This document shows positions 7,281-16,180 of a DNA stretch of 64,000 bases, one piece after another (the first letter of the stretch is position 1; every line of letters begins with the position of its first letter). Source of the stretch: Comamonas sp. (GTDB lineage Bacteria; Pseudomonadota; Gammaproteobacteria; Burkholderiales; Burkholderiaceae_C). Location: positions 1-64,000 of the forward strand of contig JAJPEQ010000004.1 of the NCBI GenBank assembly GCA_021166775.1, in the 5' to 3' direction. Below the pieces are notes generated by a model that had not been told where the DNA came from, searched no databases, and worked only from the letters and a program-made list of their open reading frames with translations. A program made the translations under genes and the position numbers.

Positions 7281-8354
7281 ATGTCCTCCAATCGCTTCGA
7301 TGCCCTGCGCCTGGCGGCCGCGCTTGCGGTGCTGGCCGCGCATGGCGATTTTCTCTATCGGCTGCATCTGCCCGTGCCGTTTCCCGGGCACAGCCTGGGC
7401 TCGCTGGCGGTGTATGTTTTTTTCTTCATCAGCGGCTACCTCGTCTGCCAGAGCTGGCAGCGCCAGCCTGTCTGGAGCGCGTTCTGGACCAAGCGCCTGG
7501 CGCGCATCTTCCCGGGCCTGATCGTGGCGGTGGGGTTTTCGGTGTTCGTGCTCGGGTGGGTGGTCACCACCTTGCCCTCGGTCGCTTACTGGAGCGCGCC
7601 CGGCACCTGGCTCAATTTCGTGAACAACGCGTTGGCGCTGGCGACGGTGCAGACGCTGCCGGGCGTGTTCGAGTCCAACCCTTTTGCGCGCGCGGTCAAT
7701 GGTTCGCTCTGGACCATACGCTACGAGCTGGCGATGTACCTGCTGCTGGCGCTGCTGGCCTGGCTGGTTCGGGGGCAGCGCCGGGCCTATGGTGCGATGG
7801 CTCTGGCGCTGGCTTTGCTCTGGTGGGTGGCGCGCCGCTGGCATTGGGATGCGGCGCTGGAGGCGGGTGGCGGCCCTCTCGCGCAGGTCTTTCGCTGGCA
7901 GGATTTTTGCGGATTCGGCGTGCCGTTTTTCATGGGCAGTGCGTTTGCCGCCCACGCGGTGCGGGTGCGGCACTGGATGGCCGCGGCGGCGCTGCTGGCG
8001 GCGGGCGTGGCGCTCTGGGTCACCAGCGATACCGTGCGCCAGGTGGCGGTGTGGGGCCTGATCGCGCTGGGCACGTTTTACCTGGCGCACGTGGCGGCAT
8101 CGGCTCAGGGCGGCGCCCGGCGCGGGCGCGTCGATCTGTCCTACGGCGTGTACATCTACGCGTTTCCGGTGCAGCAGGCGGTGACGCAGTGGAGCCTGAG
8201 CGCCGGTTGGCCGCTGTGGGCCTGCATGTCGCTCTCGCTGGTGCTGGTGCTGGTACTGGCGTGGCTGTCGTGGTTCAGGGTGGAGCGCCCGTGCATCGAG
8301 TGGGCGCAGCGGCGCCTTCGTCGCGGGGATGGGCGCGCGGCTGTTCGCGGCTGA
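7281..8354 (+). CDS. Acyltransferase-3 family membrane protein (OafA-like)
   Basis: This 357-residue protein has about ten membrane segments. The N-terminus, FDALRLAAALAVLAAHGDF, carries the R-x10-H signature of acyltransferase-3 enzymes, and VYVFFFISGYLVCQSW provides the F-F-x-x-S-G-Y/F block. The family transfers acetyl or other acyl groups to periplasmic sugars, here plausibly the O-antigen. The stop codon TGA (8352-8354) lies inside the REP unit that follows, so the last three residues (AVRG region) are read from repeat DNA. That suggests the original C-terminus was replaced when the REP inserted. Confidence 0.87.
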   Translation: MSSNRFDALRLAAALAVLAAHGDFLYRLHLPVPFPGHSLGSLAVYVFFFISGYLVCQSWQRQPVWSAFWTKRLARIFPGLIVAVGFSVFVLGWVVTTLPSVAYWSAPGTWLNFVNNALALATVQTLPGVFESNPFARAVNGSLWTIRYELAMYLLLALLAWLVRGQRRAYGAMALALALLWWVARRWHWDAALEAGGGPLAQVFRWQDFCGFGVPFFMGSAFAAHAVRVRHWMAAAALLAAGVALWVTSDTVRQVAVWGLIALGTFYLAHVAASAQGGARRGRVDLSYGVYIYAFPVQQAVTQWSLSAGWPLWACMSLSLVLVLVLAWLSWFRVERPCIEWAQRRLRRGDGRAAVRG

Positions 8355-8415
8355 AGCCGCTCCCACCAATACCCAGCTTGTGTCCGTGCCCTGTGGGAGC
8401 GGCTTCAGCCGCGAA
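8344..8415. repeat. Inverted pair of REP units overlapping the acyltransferase stop
   Basis: An inverted unit (8344-8366) and a direct unit (8392-8415) form a BIME-like pair. The first unit supplies the TGA that ends the acyltransferase gene. The pair also lies between this gene and the convergent disrupted gene at 8472-9227, where it could end transcription from both sides. Confidence 0.9.
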
Positions 8416-8471
8416 GGTCTGGTCGGTGGCCAGTCTCGGGCAGACACATGTGCGCGTTGGCCGACCGACTT

Positions 8472-9227
8472 TCAGAATTTACCCAGGCCTGCCAGCGTGC
8501 CGTGCCGATCTTTCACGCGCAGGACATAGACGGTGCTGGAGCCGCTGGCGTTGTCGTGGAGGCCGATGGCGCGGCCGCTGACCGGCGTGAAGCGGTAGTT
8601 GTCGATGGACACCATGGTCTGGTCCGTGCATTTGACCGCTTCCATCGCGCCACCGCCCGGGTAGTTGCAGCGGATGCTCAGAAGGGCGCCTGTGCCGGTT
8701 GCGGTGTTCGGGTCGGACGAATACGCAGCGTTGAGATCGTAATACCGCAGTTGCCTTCTTTCCGGATCGAAGATCATCCAGCCACCGAACAGGGATTCGG
8801 GAGACGGAGCGGTGGCCCCGAACCGGTAGCGCTGCATGGCCACGGGCGATTCACCGGGGAACTGGATCGTGCCCTGGGTGGGTGAGCTGAAGCGCTACTG
8901 CACCGCGCCGACGTCGGCCACCTCATGGCCGCTGAGCGCCGGGCCGCCGAAGTAGCGCCCGCCCTCATAGCGTTTGAGGTGTCCGCCCGCCTCGTTGTGC
9001 GCGTATGGCGCGACGGCAAGGTGGGAGGTGGGCGCGCCGGATTTCTTGTAGTTGTAGACCTGCATCACGAGAATGCCGTCCTGCACGTCGATGGCCATGC
9101 CCCGGCCAGGATTGCCGTCTACCTCGGAGGTAACGACCCAGGCGCCGTTCTGCACCGTGAAGTCGTTGGCGGCCAGGACGATGCTGCCGGCAAGTGCGGT
9201 GGAGCGCTGAAACTGCGTGATCTTCAT
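8472..9227 (-). pseudogene. Secreted-type protein of unrecognised family, split by an in-frame amber codon
   Basis: Reading from the ATG at 9227 (purine-rich GAGGGA upstream), a frame begins MKITQFQRSTALAGS and meets TAG at 8895-8897. It then continues in the same frame, without indel, to a natural stop at 8472. The full frame would be about 251 residues. The text on both sides is coherent and beta-rich: GRGMAIDVQDGILVMQVYNY before the stop, and IQFPGESPVAMQRYRFG after it. A single base change from TAC or CAG would explain the stop. The N-terminus looks like a weak signal peptide. I do not recognise the family. The frame may be a recent pseudogene, a sequencing error or read through. Confidence 0.7.
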
Positions 9228-9339
9228 CGGTGATCCCTCTATTTCATGGTTCGCGAGCGTGCGCGTAGGCACGAACAGCCATTCTGTGGGGCGGGGAAGA
9301 GGGGGACAAGTGACTTTCGTCACGGCTTGTAGGGGGGCA

Positions 9340-9414
9340 TTCGCGGCTGAAGCCGCTCCCACAAACCACCGCAACGGGGTGCTCTGTTCCTGTGGGAGCG
9401 GCTTCAGCCGCGAA
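9340..9414. repeat. Inverted pair of REP units
   Basis: An inverted unit at 9340-9363 and a direct unit at 9391-9414 lie between the 3' end of the large glycosyltransferase gene and the start of the disrupted gene, both on the minus strand. The pair probably forms a stem-loop in the transcript. Confidence 0.9.
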
Positions 9415-9426
9415 GACTCGCGAGCC

Positions 9427-12400
9427 TCAGGCCTGCAGCCAGTTCTTCACGCGGCGCTGCCAGTGCGCGGGCACGGCGCGTGCCACCGCGCGCAGCACGG
9501 GCAGCGAACGCAGCCAGACAAGGCCGCCCAGAAGGCCGGTCTTGACGAGGGTGTTGGCACCGGGCTGCGGCAGGTAGCGCGCGAGCGTGGCGGCGTCCAG
9601 TGCTGGCGCCAGTGCGTCGGGCGCTTGCAGGCCGCTGGAGTAGTCGCGGTCATAGCGCCAGTCGGTGGCGGCGGTGCCGGTGCCCGCCGGGAGCTGCGGC
9701 GCGGTGGCGTCGATGAAGTGCGTGCTGCGCAGCGCGCCGAAGAACTCCACCCATTGCGCTGCACTCTGGTTCCAGGGGGCGACCCAGCTCCAGGCGCGGC
9801 CCGCGAGGCGCTCGGCAAAGGCGCCGACGTCGGGCACGGCCACGGGCAGGCCCGCGGCCAGCACGGCGCTCAGCGTGTAGCTGTAGGTCTCAGGCCATTG
9901 CGCCGGAAACCAGACCAGATCGGGCTTGAGCCAGGCCAGCAGGCCGGGCAGGTCCTCGTCCTGGTATTCGCCGTGCACCGTGAGCCGCGCGCGCGGCTGG
10001 GTCTGCAGGTGGCGGTAGCAGTAGCCGAGCAGGTGAAATTCCAGCGGGGCGCCGCGCCGCGCGGCTTCGAGCGCGGCGGCTTCGAGCACATCGGCGCCCT
10101 TGATGACGCTGAGCGCGCCGATGACGACGATTTTCAGGGGTCGGTCGCCCTGCATCGGTTCGGGTGCGGGTTCGGGCAACGGGGTGCCGGGCGCGATGTC
10201 GGTGTGCGCCACGACGAGCAGGTGTGCCGCCGGCGCGAACGCGGCGATGCGCCGGCCGCAGTCGTCGCTGGGGGCGAAGACGTGGCGCGCGCCGGTGAGC
10301 AGTTGCGCGTTGGCACCGCGCCATTGGGCGACGGTGCTGGCCCCGGGTGGCGCGTCGCCGGGCGCGGCCATGCTGGGCGGGCAGCAGTTGCACTGGCCCG
10401 GGGTGTCTTCACCCTCGTAGCGGCCGCTCGTGCCCGTCATGCTGATGTGGGTGCAGTAGCTGTAGTAGTCGTGGACCGTGCAGTCGTAGGCCACGTTCAG
10501 CAGCGCGGGCAGGTCGCGCACGCGTGCGTCGTGTCCGAGCAGGTGATGAAAGTGCACATGGCACACGCCGAGCTGGCGCAGGATGGCGAGCAGTTCATCG
10601 ACCTGGTCTTTCAGGCGGAAGGCGAGTGCGAAGCCTTCGTTCCTGTCTGCCATGCGCAGCAGGACACAGCCGCCTGCGGCCGGGGTGAGCGTGAGGAACT
10701 GCGCCTGATCGGCCAGGTGCAGGGCCAGCTCGCGCACGTGGCGCAGCGTGCCGCCAGCGCGGTCGTGCAGCACGGCGAGGACGGTCGGCAGATGCGTGGC
10801 CTGCAGCCGCGCGACGTCGATCGCCAGGCGGTACGGTGCCGCCGGATCGGCCGCCACGAAGGCCTGCACCTCGCGCGCGTAGCGCGGGTGCAGGCGGTCG
10901 AGCGTCTGCATGGCGGCGCGCTCGCGCGGGCTCTTGCTGTCGCCGAAGCTCACGCCGCCGGTGTGCAGCACAAAGGTGTCCAGCAGGTGCAGGTTGCGCC
11001 AGCCTTGGGCGGCGGCGCGCTGGCAGAAGTCGTTTTCCTCGCCATAGCCCTTGCCGAAGTGCTCGACGTCGAACAGGCCGATCTCGCGCAGGGCGTCGCG
11101 GCGGATGTACATGCAGAAACCCACGCCCGTGGGCACGTCCACCACCGCGCCGGGGTTGGTTCGAGCGCACAGCGCGTCCAGGCTCGCGGTGGTGTGCCCG
11201 GGCGGCAGCGCGTTGGCCTCGCAAAAACGCGGATAGCTGCAGAGGGTGGCGTTGGTCGAGAGCGGCGTGACGCTGGCCACGCGCGCATCGCCGTAGGCGG
11301 CGGCGCGCAGGCGGTCGAGCCAGTCGTTCGCCACCTCGGTGTCGCTGTTGAGCAGCAGCACGTCGTTCTCGCCCGAGTGCCGCATGCCGCGGTTGACGGT
11401 GGCGACGAAGCCGAGGTTCTCCTCGTTCTCCAGCAGCGTGATGCGCTCGTCCTGTGCCGCGATCTCGCGCAGCCATGCGGTGACCTCGGGCTCGGGGCTG
11501 GCGTCGTTGATGACGATGAGGCGCCAGGCGCAGCGCACGGGCGCGGCAAGCACGGAGCGGATGCACAGCTGGGTATCGGCCAGGCCCTTGTAGACCGGGA
11601 CGATGATGTCCACCGGGTGTGCGGGTGGCGCGATCGGATGCGAGACGGGAGGTGCCGCTGGCTTGGCGCTGCCGCGGCCGAGCAGGCGATCAAGGCTCAT
11701 CTTGGCGTGGACGATGGGGCGGGTGGCCCGGAAGATGGTGGAATTTTCGATGGTGGTCAGGTGCTCGCTCAGGCCACGCAATTCATGGCGCAGACGAATG
11801 GATTCATTGCCCCACTGGGCAGACTGCCGCTGGAATTCCTGGCTCTGGCGATGCCAGTGGGCCGCTTCCGTCTGACTTGTCTGGAGCTGCTCTGCCAAGT
11901 GATGTGCAATGGGTTCGAGTTCGGCAATGCGCGCCTGCAGAGGCTGCACGGTGGTTGACAGGGCCAGGTAGTCGGCCGACATGGGCCAGCCCAGGTCGGC
12001 TTCGAGCCTGGCGGCGCCGGCCATGTGCGGCGCGGGAATGGGCAGCTCCATCCACGGGTCGTCGCCCGTGAGCAGCAGCAGCGCGGGGCTGCTGGCGGGC
12101 AGCGGCGCCTGCCAGAGAATGTGCTGCAGGCGTGCATGGGCGAGCAGGTGCGGCTCGCGCTCTTCGCTGCTCCAGCGCCACAACACGGCACCTTGGGCAT
12201 CGAGTAGGCGCAGGCCGTGCAGGCGCAGGAAGCCGGGTCGGTCGGCCGGGTCGAGCCGGATGGTGGCTGGGGGCGCATCGCGCGTGGGCAGATCGAAGCG
12301 CAGCGTCTGCCGATCCAGCCCCATGATGCCCGTGGCGCTGCGCTTGTCTTCTTCGGCAAAGCCCTGCCCCCAGGAGACATAGAGCTGCGCGGTGAAAAGC

Positions 12401-13140
12401 GCCGAGGCGGGCGCGGTGTCCGCCGGGATGTCGTTCGAAGCGGCTTCTTCGACCGGTTCGGCCACGCCGATGAACTGGTAGGTGAGCGCATCGGGCGCGG
12501 CCAGCAGGTAGCGCGCGACGGCGGGCGGCAGGTCGTCGAAGCGTGCCTTGAACTCCGAATCGGGCAGCTCGCGGCGGATGGTGTCGAGCTCGCGCAATGC
12601 CCAGCGGTGCTCGCCCAGGAAGCGCCCGAGCGAGCGGCGCGTGAAAAAGCGCAGGTGGGTGCGATCGAGCAGCCCTTCCTCGCGGTAGCGGAACTCGCCC
12701 TGCAGCAGCTCGGCGATGAGGCCGGCGTAACCGGCGTTGGGCACCGAGGTGAGCAACTGGCCGCCGCCCTTGAGCAGCAGGCGGCAGGCATCGAGCACGC
12801 GCTCGGGTGCGCTCAGGTGTTCGAGCACGTCGGCGCAGACGATGATGTCGTAAGTGTTGTGCTCGAATGTTTCCGGCAGATTGCAGGTTTCGAGGTTGGC
12901 GACGACCACGCGCCGGTAGTGCGGACGCGCGTGCGCGGCTTCAAGCTCGCTCCAGGTCAGGCCGTCGACGGTGCACTGCCGGGTTTCGCGCAGATGCTGG
13001 CCGAGCGCGCCGCTGCCGCAGCCCAGGTCGAGCACGGTGGCGCCCGCCGGGGTGAGGCCAGCCAGGACGGAGAGCGAGGTGCGCTCGCCCTCGCGGATGC
13101 TGCGCAGGTAGACGTGCAGATCCGTGATGGTTTGTGTCAT
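9427..13140 (-). CDS. Multidomain methyltransferase / coiled-coil / GT2 / GT4 glycosyltransferase
   Basis: This 1237-residue protein has at least four parts. Residues 1-200 are a SAM methyltransferase (VLDLGCGSGALGQHL, then CADVLEHLSAPERVL). Residues 240-390 are a beta-rich region I cannot name. Residues 400-465 form a charged heptad-like coiled coil. Residues 508-750 are a family-2 glycosyltransferase with VDIIVPVYKG, an NSD acidic motif near 600 and GYGEENDFCQRA. Residues 785-1150 are a GT-B fold glycosyltransferase of the family 1/4 kind, with VVIGALSVIKGADVL. It probably builds and perhaps caps the O-polysaccharide. The methyltransferase-plus-coiled-coil part recalls WbdD chain terminators. 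It is transcribed divergently from the GT2 gene at 13205. Confidence 0.85.
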   Translation of the reverse strand: MTQTITDLHVYLRSIREGERTSLSVLAGLTPAGATVLDLGCGSGALGQHLRETRQCTVDGLTWSELEAAHARPHYRRVVVANLETCNLPETFEHNTYDIIVCADVLEHLSAPERVLDACRLLLKGGGQLLTSVPNAGYAGLIAELLQGEFRYREEGLLDRTHLRFFTRRSLGRFLGEHRWALRELDTIRRELPDSEFKARFDDLPPAVARYLLAAPDALTYQFIGVAEPVEEAASNDIPADTAPASALFTAQLYVSWGQGFAEEDKRSATGIMGLDRQTLRFDLPTRDAPPATIRLDPADRPGFLRLHGLRLLDAQGAVLWRWSSEEREPHLLAHARLQHILWQAPLPASSPALLLLTGDDPWMELPIPAPHMAGAARLEADLGWPMSADYLALSTTVQPLQARIAELEPIAHHLAEQLQTSQTEAAHWHRQSQEFQRQSAQWGNESIRLRHELRGLSEHLTTIENSTIFRATRPIVHAKMSLDRLLGRGSAKPAAPPVSHPIAPPAHPVDIIVPVYKGLADTQLCIRSVLAAPVRCAWRLIVINDASPEPEVTAWLREIAAQDERITLLENEENLGFVATVNRGMRHSGENDVLLLNSDTEVANDWLDRLRAAAYGDARVASVTPLSTNATLCSYPRFCEANALPPGHTTASLDALCARTNPGAVVDVPTGVGFCMYIRRDALREIGLFDVEHFGKGYGEENDFCQRAAAQGWRNLHLLDTFVLHTGGVSFGDSKSPRERAAMQTLDRLHPRYAREVQAFVAADPAAPYRLAIDVARLQATHLPTVLAVLHDRAGGTLRHVRELALHLADQAQFLTLTPAAGGCVLLRMADRNEGFALAFRLKDQVDELLAILRQLGVCHVHFHHLLGHDARVRDLPALLNVAYDCTVHDYYSYCTHISMTGTSGRYEGEDTPGQCNCCPPSMAAPGDAPPGASTVAQWRGANAQLLTGARHVFAPSDDCGRRIAAFAPAAHLLVVAHTDIAPGTPLPEPAPEPMQGDRPLKIVVIGALSVIKGADVLEAAALEAARRGAPLEFHLLGYCYRHLQTQPRARLTVHGEYQDEDLPGLLAWLKPDLVWFPAQWPETYSYTLSAVLAAGLPVAVPDVGAFAERLAGRAWSWVAPWNQSAAQWVEFFGALRSTHFIDATAPQLPAGTGTAATDWRYDRDYSSGLQAPDALAPALDAATLARYLPQPGANTLVKTGLLGGLVWLRSLPVLRAVARAVPAHWQRRVKNWLQA

Positions 13141-13204
13141 GGAGCGCGATTATCCCTGGGTCCCGCCATGGGCTGTATCGGCTTGCAGCGACAATAGCCG
13201 CCCT

Positions 13205-13993
13205 ATGGGAGCGTCAGTTTCGACCGCGGGAAGAGGGCTGGTCGTGTCGGTGGTGAGCCACGGGCACGGCGCGGCCGTGCGGGCCTTGCTGGCCGATCTG
13301 GCGCGCGGCTCGGCGGGCGTGGTCACGCGCGTGGTGCTGACGCTCAATGCGCCGGGCGAGCCCGACCCGGTCGAGGCCGACGCGCCGTGGCCGTTTGCGC
13401 TGCAGGTGCGGCGCAATGCGCGCTCGCGCGGCTTTGGCGCCAACCACAACCGGGCGCTGCAGGGTGCCGATGAGGCCTTCGTCTGCGTGCTCAATCCGGA
13501 CGTGCGGCTGCCCATGGAGCCGTTTGCCGATCTGACGCGGCTGGCGGGCGCGCCGGGCGTGGGCGCGGCCTACCCGCTGCAGCTCGATGGCGATGGGCAG
13601 GTGCAGGACAGCGAGCGTGCGCTGCCCACGCCGCTGGCGCTGTGGCGCAGGCGCGTGCTCGGCCGCGGCGAGGCACGCGTGGATTGGGTGAACGCGGCCT
13701 GCCTGGTGCTGCCCTTGCCGGTATGGCGCCGGATGGGCGGCTTCGATGAGCGTTATTTCATGTATTGCGAGGATGTGGACCTGTGCCTGCGCCTTCGCCT
13801 GGCGGGCCTGCGCCTGGTGCGCGCGCCGGTGAGCGTGGTGCACGCGGGGCGGCGCGCGAGCCGGCGCAGCGTGGTGCATCTGGCCTGGCATGTGCGCAGC
13901 CTGCTGCGGCTGTGGTGCTCACGCAGTTTTCGGGCGGCTTGCCGCCTGGCGCCGGTCGGCCGGACGGCGCTGGCGCGTGAAGGGCGGTCATGA
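13205..13993 (+). CDS. Family 2 glycosyltransferase (rhamnosyltransferase-like)
   Basis: This 262-residue GT-A enzyme shows LVVSVVSHGHGAAV at the N-terminus, ANHNRAL in the nucleotide pocket and a VLNPDVRL acidic motif near residue 100. Later it has WVNAACLVLPLPVWRRMGGFDERYFMYCEDVDLCLRLRLAG, a typical ending of the WbbL/RfbF rhamnosyltransferase-like group (given here in pieces of the conserved Y-x-E-D-x-D-L-C type). It overlaps the next gene by four bases (ATGA). The two probably act together at the start of glycan assembly on the lipid carrier. The donor sugar is not determinable from sequence. Confidence 0.85.
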   Translation: MGASVSTAGRGLVVSVVSHGHGAAVRALLADLARGSAGVVTRVVLTLNAPGEPDPVEADAPWPFALQVRRNARSRGFGANHNRALQGADEAFVCVLNPDVRLPMEPFADLTRLAGAPGVGAAYPLQLDGDGQVQDSERALPTPLALWRRRVLGRGEARVDWVNAACLVLPLPVWRRMGGFDERYFMYCEDVDLCLRLRLAGLRLVRAPVSVVHAGRRASRRSVVHLAWHVRSLLRLWCSRSFRAACRLAPVGRTALAREGRS

Positions 13994-15090
13994 TCGTGCT
14001 GGCTGTCGTGGCGTTTCTTGTGACCCTGTGCTCGGCGGCGCTGGTGATCCGCTGGCTGGGGCGGCGCGCGGTGCGCTACGGCGCGCGCAAGCCGCAGCGC
14101 TTTCATGCGGGGGAGATTCCGCGCCTGGGCGGGGTGGCGCTGCTGGCGGGGCTGGGCGCGGGCTGGCTCGTCGGCGCCTGGCAGACGCTGGGCGGAGACC
14201 CGGGCTCGCTGCGGCTCGGTCCGGACGTGCTGCTGTGGCTGGTGGTGCTGCTGCCGGCCGTGCTGTGCGGCGTGCTCGAGGACATGACACAGCGCCTGAA
14301 GGTGGGCTGGCGCCTGACGATGACGCTGATTTCGGGCCTGCTGGCGCTGTGGCTGCTTGGTCTGAACGTAGTGCGGCTGGATTTGCACTGGCTCGATGCC
14401 GTGCTGCGGATGGCACCCTGGCTGGGCATGGGCATCGTGCTGCTGGCGGTGGCGGGCCTGCCGCATGCGTTCAACATCATCGACGGCTACAACGGTCTGG
14501 CGGGCATGGTGGCCTTCATCATCAGCCTGGCGCTGGCGCATGTGTGCCTGCAGGTGGGCGACCGCCAGCTGGCGGCCATCGTCGTGTGCCTGGCAGGGGC
14601 GACAGCGGGTTTCCTGGTGTGGAACTATCCGCGCGGCCTGCTGTTCGCGGGCGATGGCGGGGCCTATCTCTGGGGCGGCGTGGTGGCGTTGGCGAGCATC
14701 GCGCTGGTGCAGCGCCACCCCCAGGTGTCGCCCTGGTTTCCGGCGCTGCTGCTGATCTACCCGGTGTGGGAGACGGTGTTTTCCATCTACCGCAAGCTCG
14801 CGCGCGGCGAGTCGCCGGGCATGGCCGATGCGCTGCATTTTCATCAGCTGATCTACCGGCGCATCGTGCGCAGCGTGCTGTTCGAGGACGAGGCGCGGCG
14901 CATGCTCAAGCGCAACAACCGCACGGCGCCCTATCTGTGGGCCTTCACCATGCTGTCGGTCGTGCCGGCCGTGCTGTTCTGGAGCAACACGCCGGTGCTG
15001 CTGGCGGTGTGCCTGCTGTTTTGCGTGAGCTATGTGGTGGCTTACGTGGCCATCATCCGGTTCCGGGTGCCGGACTGGCTCAGGTTCTGA
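13990..15090 (+). CDS. WecA/WbpL-like polyprenyl-phosphate sugar-1-phosphate transferase
   Basis: This 366-residue membrane protein has about ten hydrophobic segments and the MraY/WecA family signatures. PRLGGVAL is near residue 45, a cytoplasmic DD-like acidic loop (GVLEDMTQRLKVGWR) follows, NIIDGYNGLAGM is near 165 and FAGDGGAYLWG near 220. A histidine loop DALHFHQLIYRR lies near 280. The family transfers a HexNAc-1-phosphate from UDP to undecaprenyl phosphate and starts O-antigen or similar glycan synthesis at the inner membrane. It is translationally coupled to the GT2 gene just upstream. Confidence 0.88.
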   Translation: MIVLAVVAFLVTLCSAALVIRWLGRRAVRYGARKPQRFHAGEIPRLGGVALLAGLGAGWLVGAWQTLGGDPGSLRLGPDVLLWLVVLLPAVLCGVLEDMTQRLKVGWRLTMTLISGLLALWLLGLNVVRLDLHWLDAVLRMAPWLGMGIVLLAVAGLPHAFNIIDGYNGLAGMVAFIISLALAHVCLQVGDRQLAAIVVCLAGATAGFLVWNYPRGLLFAGDGGAYLWGGVVALASIALVQRHPQVSPWFPALLLIYPVWETVFSIYRKLARGESPGMADALHFHQLIYRRIVRSVLFEDEARRMLKRNNRTAPYLWAFTMLSVVPAVLFWSNTPVLLAVCLLFCVSYVVAYVAIIRFRVPDWLRF

Positions 15091-15135
15091 GGCGGCAGTG
15101 CGGCACAATTTTCGCAATGCCTTTCTTTTTTGCCG

Positions 15136-15159
15136 TTCGCGGCCGAAGGCGCTCCCACC
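15136..15159 (-). repeat. Diverged single REP unit in the argB leader
   Basis: The sequence starting TTCGCGGCCGAAGGCGCTCC matches the inverted REP unit with two substitutions that partly break the hairpin. It sits 37 bases before the argB start, between argB and the WecA-like gene, and looks like an old, decaying copy. Confidence 0.65.
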
Positions 15160-15195
15160 GTGGCTGAGAGTTTTGAATTTGTCCGGAGACCCGAC

Positions 15196-16083
15196 ATGAC
15201 CGACTTCGCTTCCATCGCCGCCCGCGACAAGGCCGAGATCCTGGCCCAGGCGCTGCCCTACATCCGTGCATTTCACGGCAAGACGCTGGTGATCAAGTAC
15301 GGCGGCAACGCCATGACCGACCCGGCGCTGCAGCAGGATTTTGCCGAGGACGTGGTGCTGCTCAAGCTCGTGGGCATGAACCCGGTGGTGGTGCACGGCG
15401 GCGGGCCGCAGATCGAGGCGGCCTTGAAGCGCCTGGGCAAGCAGGGGCGCTTCATCCAGGGCATGCGCGTGACCGATGCCGAGACCATGGAGGTGGTCGA
15501 GTGGGTGCTGGCGGGCGAGGTGCAGCAGGACATCGTCGGCCTGATCAACCAGGCGGGCGGCAAGGCCGTGGGCCTGACCGGGCGCGACGGCGGGCTGATC
15601 CGCGCGAAAAAGCTCAAGCTGCTGGACCCCAAGGACCCGAGCGTGGAGCATGACGTGGGGCAGGTGGGCGAGATCGTGGCGGTGGATTCGAGCGTGGTCA
15701 AGGCCTTGCAGGACGACGCCTTCATTCCGGTGGTCAGCCCCATCGGCTTCGGCGCGGACAACGAGAGCTACAACATCAACGCCGACGTGGTGGCGAGCCG
15801 CCTGGCGACGGAGCTCAAGGCCGAAAAGCTGCTGCTGCTGACCAACATCCCGGGCGTGCTCGACAAGCAGGGTCAACTGCTGCCCGAGCTGACCGCGGCG
15901 CAGATCGATGCGCTCATCGATGACGGCACGATCTCGGGCGGCATGCTGCCCAAGCTGGCGGGCGCGATCGCCGCGGCCAAGGCCGGGGTGAACGCGGTGC
16001 ACATCGTGGACGGGCGCGTGCCGCATGCGATGCTGCTGGAAATTTTGACCGATCAGGCGTACGGGACGATGATTCGGGGCTGA
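15196..16083 (+). CDS. argB: Acetylglutamate kinase
   Basis: This 295-residue ArgB phosphorylates N-acetyl-L-glutamate in the second step of arginine synthesis in the cytoplasm. The kinase fold shows [10 protein letters not shown] near residue 30, [14 protein letters not shown] near 65, [12 protein letters not shown] near 195 and [15 protein letters not shown] with the lysine that contacts phosphate near 243. The length is normal. The ATG at 15196 has a GGAGAC ribosome binding site; the in-frame ATG at 15130 would add residues read from the diverged REP and is not preferred. It is a housekeeping gene next to the polysaccharide locus. Confidence 0.96.
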   Translation: MTDFASIAARDKAEILAQALPYIRAFHGKTLVIKYGGNAMTDPALQQDFAEDVVLLKLVGMNPVVVHGGGPQIEAALKRLGKQGRFIQGMRVTDAETMEVVEWVLAGEVQQDIVGLINQAGGKAVGLTGRDGGLIRAKKLKLLDPKDPSVEHDVGQVGEIVAVDSSVVKALQDDAFIPVVSPIGFGADNESYNINADVVASRLATELKAEKLLLLTNIPGVLDKQGQLLPELTAAQIDALIDDGTISGGMLPKLAGAIAAAKAGVNAVHIVDGRVPHAMLLEILTDQAYGTMIRG

Positions 16084-16147
16084 GGGCCGGCCCCGGCGCG
16101 GGCGCGGGCACACTGGGTATGAGGGGGCTGGCGTTGCACCGGACTTT

Positions 16148-16172
16148 CGTGCAAAATAGCACGACCGTTCGT
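16148..16172 (+). promoter_or_regulatory. Candidate TetR operator before the region 2 regulator
   Basis: Two overlapping symmetric stretches precede the TetR start at 16181: CGTGC-6-GCACG (16148-16163) and the near-palindrome ACGACCGTTCGT (16161-16172, 10 of 12 positions symmetric). The second resembles the short operators of many TetR proteins and lies only eight bases before the start codon, which suits autorepression. No binding data are available. Confidence 0.45.
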
Positions 16173-16180
16173 TTTATTCC

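Noticed and set aside
8895-8897. Pyrrolysine or programmed read-through at the in-frame TAG
   Set aside because: No pyrrolysine genes or read-through signals are visible and the organism type makes recoding unlikely. A point mutation or sequencing error is simpler.
9217-11958. A 913-codon open frame on the plus strand opposite the large glycosyltransferase gene
   Set aside because: It is a mirror frame of a GC-rich gene, with low-complexity Arg/Gly/Ala-rich text and no domain. The minus-strand gene has several clear domains.
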